Origin: Polyodon spathula
Taxonomy: Eukaryota; Chordata; Actinopteri; Acipenseriformes; Polyodontidae
Length of the DNA stretch: 64,000 nt
NCBI RefSeq assembly: GCF_017654505.1
Contig: NC_054547.1
Span: forward strand, 24,929,975-24,993,974
Direction of reading: 5' to 3'
The position numbers and the translations under genes are program-made. Under the pieces are notes generated by a model. That model had not been told where the DNA came from, did no database searches, and saw nothing but the letters and a program-made list of their open reading frames with translations. This document shows, in pieces, positions 11,441 to 24,430 of the stretch; positions within the stretch are counted from its first letter, which is position 1, and each line of letters starts with the position of its first letter.

Positions 11441-12095
11441 TCTTACAAATGCAGGGATAAAGATAATATTAATTTTATAGCTCTAATTTTAAGTATTTAA
11501 TGCTTAAAGTTTAGTATCCCAAATCACCTTTTCATGAACAGTTTATTACATACGTACAGTATAAGCAATTTTAGGATGGATGACTCAATTGACAGAAATA
11601 CATGTTCATCAGACAATGAGCAAAGGTTCAGCTACACAGATTGATGTCAAAATAATTGTGATGCATACCAGGTAATGCAATAAAACTAATGTCTAAACTG
11701 AAACTCCAAATATAACTGACAGAAAGGTTAACATATGAAAACCACAAGATTTTTTCAGCACACATGTTTTTCTGCTTTTCAAAAACAACTGCCCATCACA
11801 AAAAAAAAAGAACAGATTACGATTGCAGTCCAAATCAATACTGTGTTGACGGTGGAAAATGAGGAAAACGTAAACTAAGAACCCACATAAGAAATCTCAG
11901 AACTCACGGTTTACCAAGGGAAGTCCATGACAAATATTTCTCATAAATATTGAGGGGGAGGTGGAGGGGTGACTGAAACACTTAGACTGTATACCCTGAG
12001 GAATGTAACAGAGCTCTGGGGCTGAATCACCTTGTGAAGATTAACAAGCCCCATGTCATGTAAACATGGCAGTGAAGTGTAATGGTTTGTTTAGC

Positions 12096-12836
12096 CCTCA
12101 CTGAAACATTAATTAAAAGTAAACTAATATTATACCCCTGTTTTTCTGCCAATGCAAAACTATAACCAGTGATGGGTAAGAAGTAATCTGTTATAGTTAA
12201 AAGTAGCATGTGGCTTAATATTACAATTACAACAACACATTTTCCTACAAGTTACTTGAACAAACTAACAAGTGGTTACTGCACAGTAACTCAGTACTTT
12301 GAAAAAACTTAATTTATTACAGGTACAGTTACAAATAGATAACAGGCAAGGTTTTACAGAGATATATGTAGATAGAGCTCGAGCTCCAGATATCATTTCA
12401 AGATACGGCTATCGACCCTACTTGTTCTCTCCACTGATGCCATTTTCAAGCAAGAGGATATGAAAAGAGCATTTGTGTGATATTTAAGCTTTGACTTGCA
12501 CAGTTGAAGCGCTTTCAGGTTTTTATTTTATGCATTAGCAGTAGGCCTTTTTATTGTAAGTGTAAGTGTAAGTTTTATTGTAAGTGTAATAAAGATAACT
12601 TTTCTTTTTTTCACATAAAATTCAATCTGTTACAACAATTACAGTTTTAAGTTACTGACAAATGTAATCAGATTACAGTAATGTGTAAACAGTAAAAAGT
12701 TTGGATTGAGTTTTCAAATAATCTAGTTTCAGCACTCAAATTCAGGTTAAACACATTGGGTAGCTCTAAAACATTAATTCAAAGTAAATACTAATATTAA
12801 ACCGCACTTTGCCAATGTAAAACTACAACCATCATT
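12096..12836. repeat. Direct repeat pair enclosing an hAT-like segment
   Basis: A ~70-bp block (12096-12165) containing CTAATATTA and GCCAATG(C/T)AAAACTA recurs at 12766-12836. Between them lies a segment beginning CAGTGATGGGTAAGAAGTAA. It contains ACAAATGTAATCAGATTACAG, typical of fish non-autonomous hAT elements with AGTAA/TTACT-rich ends. The right border is unclear. A small TAAGTG tandem run lies at 12555-12590. Confidence 0.45.
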
Positions 12837-13316
12837 CATTTGTTATTATAGTTGTTTTTTTATTGATTTTAGTGATTTTCACTTGCCATACTGGCATCCA
12901 TTATAAAATCGACTTTCAATTGACCTTGGATGTTATAAATATGTATTCATCACGCCTCTGGGCAGTTTTTTTGAATGCCTCCACTGCATGGAGATACAAG
13001 TGATGCATTTTTGATTGGATCTTCCATTTGAATGTGCATTTGTGCCTCTGAAAATCCATTGTTCAGTTCCATGTTTTTGTTTCCCAGATCGTTTGATCCT
13101 TGTATATATCTTGGGAATAGTCACTGAATATATGTTATCTTACTGGTGAAGTAATGGTGTATGCTATGTACAAGGTGTGTGCAGGACTTGGCTTCAGAAG
13201 TGTACAAGGCCTGAAATGCTCACATGAGACATGGGTGGGTCCATGTCTTATGGTTTTGGTACCACCCCCATTTAGTAAAAAACCTTTTTAATATGAAACA
13301 TACCAGTACCATAACA

Positions 13317-13318
<2 letters not shown>

Positions 13319-13395
<77 letters not shown>
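13319..13395. repeat. (AT)n microsatellite
   Basis: About 77 bases of alternating AT. Frames reading Ile-Tyr repeats through it are artefacts. Confidence 0.97.
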
Positions 13396-13465
13396 TAAAA
13401 GAACACAAAAAGGGAATGAAAGGTATCTCCTTGTTCTGCATGTTTACCTAACAGCAGAGCATCCA

Positions 13466-14520
13466 ATAAGAACATAAGAACATAAAAAAGTTTACAAACA
13501 AGAGGAGCCCATTCGGCCCATCTTGATCGTTTGGTTGATAGTAGCTTATTGATCCCAGAATCTCATCAAGCAGCTTCTTGAAGGATCCCAGGGTGTCAGC
13601 TTCAACAACATTACTGGGGAGTTGATTCCAGACCCTCACAATTCTCTGTGTAAAAAAGTGCCTCCTATTTTCTGTTCTGAATGCCCCTTTGTCTAATCTC
13701 CATTTGTGACCCCTGGTCGTTGTTTCTTTTTTCAGGTCAAAAAAGTCCCTTGGGTTGACATTGTCAATGTCTTTTAGAATTTTGAGTGCTTGAATCAGAT
13801 TGCCACATAGCCTTCTGGTCGCTCTTCTTTGCACTCTTTCTAGAGCAGCAATATCCTTTTTGTAGCGAGATGTGCTTATGCTTTGCCATGTGCTTGCCCA
13901 GTTCTGAATGCTGTCTAGATCATTTTTAATGACCTTTGCTGCTGCAATGGTGTTTGTCACTCCTCCTATTTTTATGTTGCCTGCAAATTTAACAAGTTTA
14001 CTTACAATATCAGAATCTAAGTCATTAATAGACTAGGAAGAGTAGAGGACCTAATATTGATCCCTGTGGTACTCTACTGGTTACCTCGCTCCATTTTGAG
14101 GCTTCTCCTCTAATCAGTACTTTATGTTTTCTATGTGTTAACCACTCCCTAATCCATGTGAATGCATTTCCTTGAATCCCTACTGCATTCAGTTTGAGAA
14201 GTAATCTTTTATGCAGGACTTTGTCAAAAGCTTTCTGGAAATCTAAGTAAACCATGTAATATGGTTTGCAATTATCCATTGTCGATGTTGCATCCTCAAA
14301 ACAATCAAGCAGGTTAGTTAGATATGATTTCCCTTTCCTAAAACCATGCAGACTGTCTCCCAGGATACTGATCCATTTTGGATCGTATTCTAGTTTCCAT
14401 AAGTTTACATATAACAGAAGTCAAGCTTATTGGTCTGTAGTTACCTGGTTCGGTTTTGTCTCTCTTTTTGTTGGTCGGTATTACGTTTGCAATTCTCCAG
14501 TCAGTCAGTAATGAGAAACC
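13466..14520 (-). mobile_element. Non-LTR retrotransposon (LINE) remnant, reverse transcriptase 3' part
   Basis: On the - strand an open stretch (14279 down to 14025) encodes reverse transcriptase motif A (YLDFQKAFD) and motif B (PQGSILGPLLF). After a frame break the next stretch (to 13448) gives KFAGNIKIGG where active elements have the FADD catalytic motif, so both catalytic aspartates of motif C are lost. Further on come RRATRRL and FTQRIVRVWNQLP, typical of the C-terminal region of jockey/CR1-like elements. Residues jump directly from NWASTWQ to RYKKDIAAL, suggesting an internal deletion. The copy is 5'-truncated and ends at an AAGAACATAAGAACATAA tail. It is inactive. Confidence 0.85.
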
Positions 14521-17360
14521 TTTGTGTGTTTTGTTGACTTTTCAGCAGTGAACAATGTAGCAGAAATAATTTAAAAAGAGGGTACAAAATACACAATGAA
14601 AAAAACATGGAGGTTGTTTTTTGTGAACCGAACAAAAATAATTGAGTTGGAAGGCTGTTTATAGAGAGATGAAAAGAAGCCAGGGACAGGAGGTCAAGGG
14701 ATGAGATCAAAGAATGGATTGCACAGAGATGGAGATGGATCTAGTCCTTTATGCTTTCTGCAATATAAACTAGGGCTAAGAAGCTTGCTTTATTTTTTTC
14801 TTGAATATTATGATATTGTCATGATTGAATATAGATCTTCTGAACACAATTAAAGCTAAAGGACCCTCAGGCATTTTTGTCATAAACTTTTTTATCTAAA
14901 AGGAATCTGTGAAACCTGCACAAGCAATGTTACAAAAACAACTCTACTGTAGTGCATGTAGTATCTTCCGTGGAAATATTATTCAGGAATAATAACTGTC
15001 CTGTCATTTTGACTGAATTTCGTTTTCTATACTTTTCACCCCAGTCTTGAAAGGAGAAAAACACCTATTGGCTAACTAGTATCAAACAGCTATAGTCAGT
15101 CATGTAATTAGAGTCTCAGGACAATCTCAGGTTGTTTGTTTCTCAGTTTTGTACATTATTGTTGCATTTTCATAGGAACAATAAATATTTTCATGCTTTG
15201 AAAATAATGTTTATTTCTTTCTGTCTCTACACATGTGTGAAGCTCGGTCGCTAATTTTAAACAGATCAGAGGTCAGGATTATGTTTTATCTTTCTGTGTA
15301 ATCTGTGCAGTGATTTAAGCGTTAATAAACAGTAAAGGTTAATAACAGAGCAAAACTGTGACTTGAAATCACGAAACAAGTGGAACGTCTTAACAAAAAA
15401 AAGAAAATATTTTCCACATTTACAATTTACATAAAGCGAAAGAGATTGAATCAAGTCAACCGACATTCATTCAGAATCTGAGATTGGGAGCAGGTAGGTG
15501 ATTTCCTGTCACTTGTGAAGTCTAAATAAACACATCCCTAAATCAATACCTGTTTTTAACCTTAAATCCCTCAACACACAACCTTCCCCCTAGATCTCCT
15601 TGCACCTGGCCATGAGGCAAAAGGACTTGTATATATAGCTTATAAAAAGCATTGCCTCCTTTCTGAATTGTGCATGTGGAGGGTAGAGTGCTGTAATCGG
15701 TAATTGATTATCACATTTAACAACAATAATCAATGCATCAACATTAGTTTTCAGATTTAAAAAAGCAGGATTTTTATCAAAAGATCCAATAACTAAAAAC
15801 TCTGCTGTGTATAATAGTTAAACAGCGAGGCACAATTTCCATTCAAATGAGAACACGTTTGATGAATCCAGAAGATCTGAGTTTAATTAACAACTGAAAA
15901 GAAAATGCGTGCGTCCACACCCTATATTCCTTTAAGATTTTGTAAATATGAATTAAACTTATTTTTTTAACAGAAGTAATTTCCATCTGAAATATGCATA
16001 TTAATTAACATCACCATTAATATTTTATGTCCAAAGCAATCCAATAAACTGCCAAACATGGGTTTTCCATCCTCCCTTTCCTTTATCCCAAAATGACCAA
16101 TCTTTGTCACAGATTCTTCCATCTTTTAAAATAAAGCAATTGTACAGCTTTAATTTTGAAATCAGGAAAATGTAAAATTTTTTCAACTGATGTGACTTGT
16201 CCAACGCAAAACCAAAGTCTGAGCATTTGTATCCGAGCAATTCGTTAATATTGGCTACCTACTGTAGGCGACTAGTACTAGAAGGACATAACTGCTGTAC
16301 ATAATCAATGAGAGACTTCAAACTGGGCTCAAATTTGATGAATTAATTCAGCAAATATGTAATTGAAGCTCTGAAAATGTAAGGACGTATGATCAATAAT
16401 CGATTTGTTGTTGCATCTCTAGGAATCTTCAGCGCTGTATCAAGCTTGTGTCAGGGATACTCAGCTCTGGCACTGGTCACAGAGTAATTTGACAGTTTTT
16501 GTTGCAACTGAAAACTATCGTGATGACATTGTGGAACAAAAAGCTCATTAAAAAACATAAAAGCAAATATCAAGCCAAGCACTTATTATAACTCCTCAGG
16601 CCAGTTTTGGCATCTTAAAAAGGTTTACCAACGGCTCACTACAGCAAGTATAATTGCAGCCTGGTCCATAAAATAACTTAAGGTAATTATAGCTAACAAA
16701 ATAACTCCATACATTCTCCCTGCCATGCACATCCATTCTTTATGTGCAGTTTTGAAAAATAAAAGTTTTTAGCAAACATGCATTTTCCTTTTAAAACATA
16801 ACATCTGGTAATAAACTAGGTTCAAGAAACCTCTGTTTGTGAGCCAGGTTTTTAATATCCAATCAGCTGCTTTCCCTATTGACTGTCATCCTTTCAGCCA
16901 GTAACATGATTTGACACAAAAGACACTACTGAGGTGAAATGGCCCAGGAGTGTAAACAGATACTAAGGCACAGAAAATGAGCGCTTCCTTTAACCTATAG
17001 TGCAGTAGTACCAGATATCATGATATTAATCTGCGTGCAACGCTGATGTGTATATGAATAAATACTCAGCATTAAAGAAATAAGCTGAAACTGTATAGTT
17101 ACTGCTGTAAAAACACAAAGGCCAACATTCACATTTCTGCAACATGTTCGGATAACATTTAAACTCTGAACTACAGTATTTACACCCTTGATTTGGAAAG
17201 CAATTCTGACAGCATTTATAACATACACTACCCTCCATTAAATAGTGTGACTAGTGTACACTACTACCAAAGAGTTTCCTCCAGTATGCAGTCTACAAAC
17301 AATTGTTTAAGAAACTGTGAAGTATGTTACTTAGTTCTTTACATTACAGTAAAGAGACAG
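14521..17360. other. No gene recognised
   Basis: About 2.8 kb of AT-rich sequence without convincing exons, RNA genes or identifiable transposons. Confidence 0.5.
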
Positions 17361-17366
17361 GTGCAT

Positions 17367-17368
<2 letters not shown>

Positions 17369-17400
<32 letters not shown>
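17369..17400 (+). repeat. Poly(T) run
   Basis: 32 consecutive T. It sits just upstream of the inverted repeat at 17434 and could be the A-tail of a minus-strand retroposon. Confidence 0.95.
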
Positions 17401-17401
<1 letters not shown>

Positions 17402-17433
17402 TGAAACTATAGAGCAGTGATATTCAATTCTGT

Positions 17434-17567
17434 CCCTCGAGATCTAGTCTGGTCCAGGTTTTTACTCCAAGCAGGTTCTGATGTAGTTAATTGAAGCTGC
17501 TAAGAGGCAATTAAATAATTTAGGACCTGCTTGGAATAAAGACCAGAATTGGAATGGATCTCGAGGG
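17434..17567. repeat. Small inverted-repeat element
   Basis: The left arm starts CCCTCGAGATCTAGTCTGGT and the right arm ends GGATCTCGAGGG. Arms of ~45 bp also pair through CCAAGCAGGT(T/C)CT. Foldback structure of 134 bp, resembling a short MITE. No target duplication recognised. Confidence 0.6.
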
Positions 17568-17725
17568 CCTGATACAAACAAAACACTGAAACAAAGGGTG
17601 GGTTAAATATTTTGTCATAAATATTTTACAGCCTCACTATTACTGACTGTAAAGAGCAGCCTGTGCATGAGCTAAATGTATAATGATCAAACATGGAGAA
17701 ACTTGTTATGTATGTACAATACAGT

Positions 17726-17729
<4 letters not shown>

Positions 17730-17782
<53 letters not shown>
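17730..17782 (+). repeat. (CA)n microsatellite
   Basis: About 26 CA units. Confidence 0.97.
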
Positions 17783-17785
<3 letters not shown>

Positions 17786-20540
17786 GCTCTCTAAAGTTAA
17801 ATTTCAGCAATGACCACGTCGTCTTTTTTTTTTTTTTATTTACTTTCTCACAACTTTCTTACTAATGTAGCCAACAGTAAACATGGGCAATGGTCCTTTT
17901 TTATGTTTCTTAAGGAAGTGGTCAGTCGTCTAAAAAGCAAAACAGATGGTTGGGTCGGCTATCCCTTAAAAAAGTGCTCCATACTAAAAGCTGAGCAAAG
18001 TGTAATAAAGCATAGTGTAAACATGGTAAAAGTATAGTTAAGCAGTGTAAAGACAAGAGAGGTACGGCAAATCACATTTAAAAGCAAGTCAAACCATTAT
18101 AAACTATGATACATGCTTTAGTATAGCTATGGGGGAAGTTTGAAACTTCCTTTTCTCACCAGTGCATTATACAACTTCATTATAACCTCATTTGATTTGT
18201 AGTCTACACATTTGGCTATATAACCAAGAATTCTTGCCTTTGATTGCTGACGGATGAGTCTATTACAACATCAAGGGGTTTCTCTTGATGTTCCTGTTGT
18301 AGTTCAAGTCTTTGATAAGAAACAACAGGGGTCCAAGCATAGCCCCAGCTACAAGTACTCTCTGCTTCCTGTGTTTTAACCAGTTATGTGTCTACTTGCA
18401 TATACTTCTTTGTATACCTTTAGGTCTTAGATGCAGCATGCTGCAGTACCTTGCTTCTCTGTGCTATATTTTCATTTTGTTATACCACTATAAACTGTTA
18501 ATAGAGATGCATGCATAGAATTCATAGAGACATTTCGGGGAAAATGTATTTTGACAGTAGGAGCCAGCGGCTCTCTGTCCCACTTGTTTTCCTGCTAGGC
18601 TGGTGTCAGATCTACAGCCCAGTTCTGATTGGTCAGTTCTCCTCCCATCTTGGTGCTCAAAGTAAAAAAAATTATAAGACAGGCAAATTAACCAACACAA
18701 ACACAAGGGCTTTATCCCTGTGCACTTGCTTACTGGCTGTCAAAGCTGTCCTGTGAAGCAGAGGCATAACAACTACTAATTATTTGACAGTTGAATGATT
18801 AAAAAAAAAAAAAGACGAAGAAATGACCTATTTCATAATTGTGCTGTATTTGTGAACATGCTGTTTTCTAGCACTGTGCTGTTTATATTTTAAAACTTCC
18901 ATCCCTCTGAATTGCATGCTTCACTATTACTTCAGGACTATGTGACCAGTTTCCAAGATCGACTGTCACTTTTCTATTCTTGCTACCCTTACTGTAAGTA
19001 TGTTCAACCACCTGACTACAATATCAGAACTGGTATTCTCAATATTAAATGAGAGCAATTAAACATTGAACCAGAGTATTACCATGTAGGGAACATGGCC
19101 AATCTGTAAATCTACTATGGTAGGCCTTTAGATTACAAGGTATGAATAACCATGTAGTTACATTTTAATATTGCTGCATGTAAACTAATACAAAATAACA
19201 TGGAGCTGGTCTTATGAACAACATCGTGTTCCCTGGTGTAATTACATGGTAACACCATGCTATGGGTTATTTCCATGTTATTACACACATATTCCACCAT
19301 ACATCAACAGGAACTATTCTTAGTTATTACCATGTTATTGCTTGTATGTGTATGCCCTGTAATTTAAAGTGCTACTGTACATTTTAGAAGGTATATAAAG
19401 TTGTATTACTTATGTATTTGTACTTTTAAAAAAATACTATATCAAATTAGGTGGCTGTTGAATTGTACAGAAATAGACTGGCTCTTTGTGTAGTTGAAAT
19501 ATTCTGGATGGCTATTGCATTTCAGTAACTTTGAGATTTCAAGGATGTTGAATTTTCTTTTTTTTCTTTTGACATCTGGTCAGTGTCAGGTAAAATAAAC
19601 TCTAAGATAAAATATGTGTGCTGAGGAGATACTGTACACAGATTACCTTCAGCACTGCCAGCTGTACAGCATCCATCTAGTAGTCTCATGAAAACACAGC
19701 TGTCTTTATCTAGCAATATAAATGATGAACCAAGACAGAGTAAATGAGCAATATCCTTACACTCCAGCTAGAATGATTTCAGGTTGTATTTACTTTATAT
19801 TCTCTGATATACAGTGTAACATAATTACTAGCTAGCTCAGTTAAATGTGTGCATGTCATTTAGAATATAATTTGTCATCCTTCCTCCACTCACCGCTTAT
19901 GAAACCAGTAGTGTATGTTCTAGTTTTTAATGACATTTCTTGTTTATGCTATGAATGTTTATATTTCTATAAATTAAAGATAACAGTTAGAATTCTGGAT
20001 CTCCCGGTATTCATTTGAAGGTACTGTGTGATAATCTATTACCTTTTACAAGGTAGTATGCAGCAGGCAGTACAGAGCGCATCCCTTCCAACAGGAGGGC
20101 TGCTGGGTGTAGAGAAGTAGTCTTCAGCCTTTTGAAATGTCTCGGCTAAAATATCTCCTCATCTAATTAAAAAAAAATAACAAATAGATATTAAAGTTTA
20201 CTGCCATCTTAAAATATGTATAATTGTGTGAATACCAACATTTTGTAAATAGTTTTAAATGATACACTGTATGCTTAGCAACAGAATGTATTTGCGGTGC
20301 TGTACTGCATGTCATAGTAATAAAAACATGCCGTTACTAACTTTTCTGCTAATTAAAATGATCCACCAGTGGGAATGTTTTTTTTTTTTTTTTGTGTGTA
20401 AAAAATAGTGTCGATTGCATGGTGGTTTATGCATGGTTAATTCATGGAAAGTTACATTTTTGCTTCACTATATGTGCATTATAGATAGGGAGTTATTTTA
20501 TTTTGTATTTTAGTCAGATGTGTGTTCAATACATAGCGTC
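17783..20540. other. No gene recognised; possible old repeat at 19060-19345
   Basis: No coding exon seen. Between 19060 and 19345 the motifs ACCATGTA, CATGGTAA and CCATGTTATTAC recur in both orientations, suggesting a decayed MITE-like repeat. Confidence 0.4.
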
Positions 20541-20541
20541 G

Positions 20542-20546
<5 letters not shown>

Positions 20547-20618
<72 letters not shown>
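20547..20618. repeat. (AT)n microsatellite
   Basis: About 72 bases of alternating AT. Confidence 0.97.
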
Positions 20619-20619
<1 letters not shown>

Positions 20620-21004
20620 CGATATATATCGAGTCAGATATATAAGAATGACCAACACTTTCCCCCTTATTTTTTCCTCTCCCAGGAGGTCACCTCCGTT
20701 CCGTCTAGGCAGTGCCTCCCCAAAAAATCTGAAATTAAAATTCACTTTTAAATTATATATAATTACATTATATTTGTGTTCTGTTCATATTTAATATATA
20801 ATTAAACACCACAATAAAATACATTATATATACACACAACATTTTTTTTATCAAGGGAGGCAAGTCTCCAGACATGCTTCCAGCCTTGCTCATTTCAATA
20901 TAATTATTACCTTGTTCCAATGTTCTATAATGTATGCGCTGTAGGAGTTAGTGGAGATGATGAGAGTAGCTGTTAAAACTTCATGCTAATTTGAACTCGG
21001 TTCT

Positions 21005-21640
21005 CGCCAAGATAAGCACCAACTAAGACGTAGCTTTAAAGTAAACTAATGTGATCCACCTGCATCTCCATCCACTGCGTTTCTTTCCATCTGATGATGT
21101 AGATAGCCTTCTGCCTGGTGTTGATGGCTGAAGTGTAATGCTGGCTCCAGGGAGCTTATTTTGTCTCCCCAGCACATCAGCAGACACAACGGCTGCGATG
21201 CTGGCTCTAGGGATCAACCCAGTGCGGTCTCCCCAGGGCATCAGCATGACAACTGTTTGGATTGAGCTAAGTAGGATACATCTCTGGGGTCTTCAAGTGG
21301 GCACCTTCTGTCCTCGGTGTTTCGTCGACTAGCCCATGTCACCTCAAGAGGGCTCAACAGTGATTCTGGTGTCCCAGCATCACCCCTCTCCGTCTCCCAC
21401 TCAACTCAGCCCAGCTTACTTACCCGTACATCAGCGTTGCTTTCTTTCTATTGTGCTTGAGATCCCCATCCAGAATCTTTCCGTCTAAACCACAGCAAGT
21501 TCCTGCTCCTTTCTGCTGCTTCAGATAAGTTCTTCACTGTGCGACGCAACTCTTGGCCACTGAACCCGACATCTTTGAGAAACCAAGTTGTAGAGTGTGC
21601 CACAAATCCTCCACTGGGTAAACTCCGACTCTCCATCCTC
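21005..21640 (-). repeat. Unclassified interspersed repeat with coding-like - strand
   Basis: Less AT-rich than its surroundings. On the - strand 21636-21448 is open and reads ...SEAAERSRNLLWFRRKD, a pattern I loosely associate with the C-terminus of some fish retroelement proteins. A second open stretch lies at 21247-21023. A ~60-bp unit with GATGCTGGCTC(C/T)AGGGA and TCTCCCCAG(C/G)(A/G)CATCAGCA occurs twice in tandem (about 21137-21180 and 21199-21247). Identity of the element is unknown. Confidence 0.4.
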
Positions 21641-22019
21641 GCTGTTCCGCTTCAGCAGCTAGTTGAGCATACCAAAGTTTCTTTCTCCATATATTCAAAG
21701 TTGATAGTAGACATCTTTGTCCGTATCAAAGTGATTTAATGTAATAAAATTCTGCATGTGAGGTGAATATTATTCATTTTAATTTTTGAGGAAAGTAGGA
21801 AACACGATTTAATTTTCATATATTAAGATTATAGTGAATTCTGCGGTGCCAGTGCCACCGTATTAAATAGCTGAGGCCATGAATGTGGTATACTGGGAAA
21901 TACTACTAGATCATTTCATTGTCACTGGTATGTAGAGTGGATTGGCTGACAGGCAGCGCGATTACAAACCGTCTATTGTTGGCTTTGTTTACTTTTTTGT
22001 ATTTCTGCTAGTACTTGGA

Positions 22020-24190
22020 TAAAACGAATATAACGATATCAAAAATTTGGATCGAGCAGTAAAACGACATTCCAAAGCAAAAGACCAAGTCAATGCTGAA
22101 GTGAAACTGAAGCTGCTAGAACAAGTTTGCATTGAGCATGTTATAGATTAAGGTGCACAGATTCAAATAGCAAAACACAACGAAACCGTGAGAAGGAACA
22201 GGGCTGTTTTAAAACGGCTAATAGATGCAACAACTTTCTTGGGACGCCAGGAATTATCATTCAGAGGGCACAACGAGATGGCGGATTCTTTAGCAGGGGG
22301 ATCTGCTGGAAGTTCGCAGAGGTTGCAGCTCGCTATGATGAATTGCTTGCCACTGATATTGAGCAGTCTAGTGCATTTACAGGAATGTCAAAAACAATTC
22401 AGAATGATTTGATTTCTTCTATCTCGTTATCTGTGCTTGAGGAGATAAAAAAAGGAGGTGAATACTAAACCTTTTTTTGCATGTCAGATAGATGAATCAA
22501 CTGATATTACCTGTCATTCTAAGCTTTCTATATTTGTGCGGTATGTGGAAGAATTGGAAAATATACAAGAGCATTTCCTGGGGTTTTCTGACGTAACCAA
22601 TGGGTGAGATGTGCAGTCAGTTTTCAACCTCGTTAGCACAACAATGGCAGAGTATGATTTTGAAGAAAACTGGTTGCACAAACGTATGACAGAGCTGCAG
22701 TGATGGCTTCTGAATTAAACGGGCTACAAGCCAAAGTACAAAAATTGGCTCCAAGTGCTGTCTTTATACACTGCTATGTGCATCGTCTAAACCTTGTGTT
22801 AAGCTAAGGAGCAAAATGCATTACACAGGCCAACGTGTTTTTTGCAACACTAGGGGGATTCACGTCATTTTTATTCAAATCCACCAAAAGGGTAGTTTTG
22901 TTGAAAGAAACTGGTTGTCCACGACTGCCAAAAAATGCTCCAACTTGCTGGAACTTCAGTTCAAGGACTGCCAGCACGCTCGCCAATAATGTGTTCCTAG
23001 ACGTAAAGCAGCAATACCGCACACTGTTTTTCCATTTTGGACAATTTAATTTGACATCGATATGCAAGCCTGGATAAACTGCAATTCCTTGAGCTGCTGA
23101 ATCGAGAGAAATTTGCAGTGATGAAGAGCGTATTCTCAGATGAAGCATTTAACTGCTTAACTGAGGAATATGGCAGATTTTTTGACGCAGAACGTTTGAA
23201 AATAAAGCTGCAGGTTTTTTATTCGGACACTGAGTTGCAAGGTGACAGTGGCAACATTTCAGATTTGATGCAGTACTTCAAGGACAGTGGTCTTGACAAA
23301 GCTGTGCACCAGCTGTATAAGCTTGATTTGTTTAATAGCAGCAATTGGAGCAGTTTGCTGCAGTTTGCTGCAGTGTGGAAAGAAGCTTCTTCTGTCTCAG
23401 ATGGCTAAAGAGTTATACAAGAAGCACAATGGCACAAGAACACCTTAAAAACTTGGCAATTCTACCCTGTAGCAGGGCGGTAGGAAAGCCCTGCTTAAAT
23501 GTATTGTGTGTTTATTTTTAGAACGGGGGCTCCCCCTCCGCCCCTGTATCGTGTTATTTTATGTTTGTATTATTATTTCTTGTATTGTATTTATTTATAT
23601 ATGACGGCAAAGCGCAGCGTTTTGGCATTGTTTTTGTTTAAGTGTGTTCTGCCAGAGGCGAAGGACCAGCTAGTCCTCTGCCAGGAGTAATTAAATAAGA
23701 TGCAGATTGTGGCCGAGGGGTAATAGAATAATTACTAACTAGTTAAACCCCTCGACCACGGTATAAAAAGCCTGCTACGCTCTCGGTTCTGGGTGGTTGT
23801 ACGGAGGAGAGAGGAGAGAAGAAAGAGAAATTCAAAAAACAAAACATATAGGATTAGTGAAGGTGATTGCCCAGCCTTAGCTAGGTTTTGTTATTGTTTA
23901 GTGTTAGTGATTTTTTTTGTTTGTTTAAGTATTTTGTTTCGCTCTGTGGGCTGTGTTTGTTTAAATATTTTATTTATTTTTGTTATTTGAAAATAAAACG
24001 GCGCAAGCGCCATTGCACCTTACCTGCAGTGCTTTGTTGTTCTTCCTCGCTCTGGCATGACGTCACCACTCAGCCATTTCCTGTCACATACCCATTGAAA
24101 AGGGAATTGTGAAGGCTCAGGAAAAGAATCCTTGCTGGTACGACCAGGTCAATGAGCATTTTGCAACGCAGAAGGAGATCAACTTAAGTA
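22020..24190 (+). mobile_element. hAT transposase remnant (DUF4371-like), split by a solo LTR
   Basis: Broken open segments on the + strand carry pieces I associate with large hAT/DUF4371-type transposases: FLGRQELSFRGHNE near 22240, a QIDESTDIT-like stretch near 22490, and FIHCYVHRLNLVLS near 22770. The open block 23118-23408 follows. After the LTR at 23468-24088 the frame resumes as PIEKGIVKAQEKNPCWYDQ and NEHFATQKE. Multiple stops (for example near 22149 and 22803) and frameshifts make it non-functional. Terminal inverted repeats were not identified, so the edges are approximate. Confidence 0.75.
23468..24088 (+). mobile_element. Solo LTR (621 bp) with TACCC target duplication
   Basis: Begins TGTAGCAGGGCGG and ends TTCCTGTCACA. 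It is flanked on both sides by TACCC (23463-23467 and 24089-24093). GGTATAAAAAGCC at about 23760 is a strong TATA box and AATAAA lies at about 23993, so the orientation is +. Removing it and one TACCC rejoins the interrupted hAT sequence, so it inserted after the hAT copy. Part of it (GTGAAGGTGATTGCCC) resembles the LTR-like segment near 47790. Confidence 0.92.
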
Positions 24191-24430
24191 TTCTATTTCT
24201 AAACTTGCCCTTTACTGCTAAATTATCAATCATAGTAATTTTTGTTTATTTAGCGTTTAGTTTTATCATTTTTATTTACAGTATGCCCTTTCTTTCAAAT
24301 GCCTATTTAGGCAAAAATGCCTATTTTTGCCTATGATACAGTTGATAACAAATATACTATAAAAATATGCTTTTATTTCTGTACTTTGGGGTATTGCTAT
24401 ATAATTATTACCTGCTCTGACTTGTAAATA

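Noticed and set aside
13220..13451. Open frames on both strands with Ile-Tyr runs
   Set aside because: Translation of the (AT)n microsatellite.
20479..20745. An 88-codon - strand frame
   Set aside because: Dominated by an (AT)n run; no family resemblance in the rest.
22804..23148. A 114-codon - strand frame
   Set aside because: Antisense shadow of the hAT transposase remnant on the + strand.
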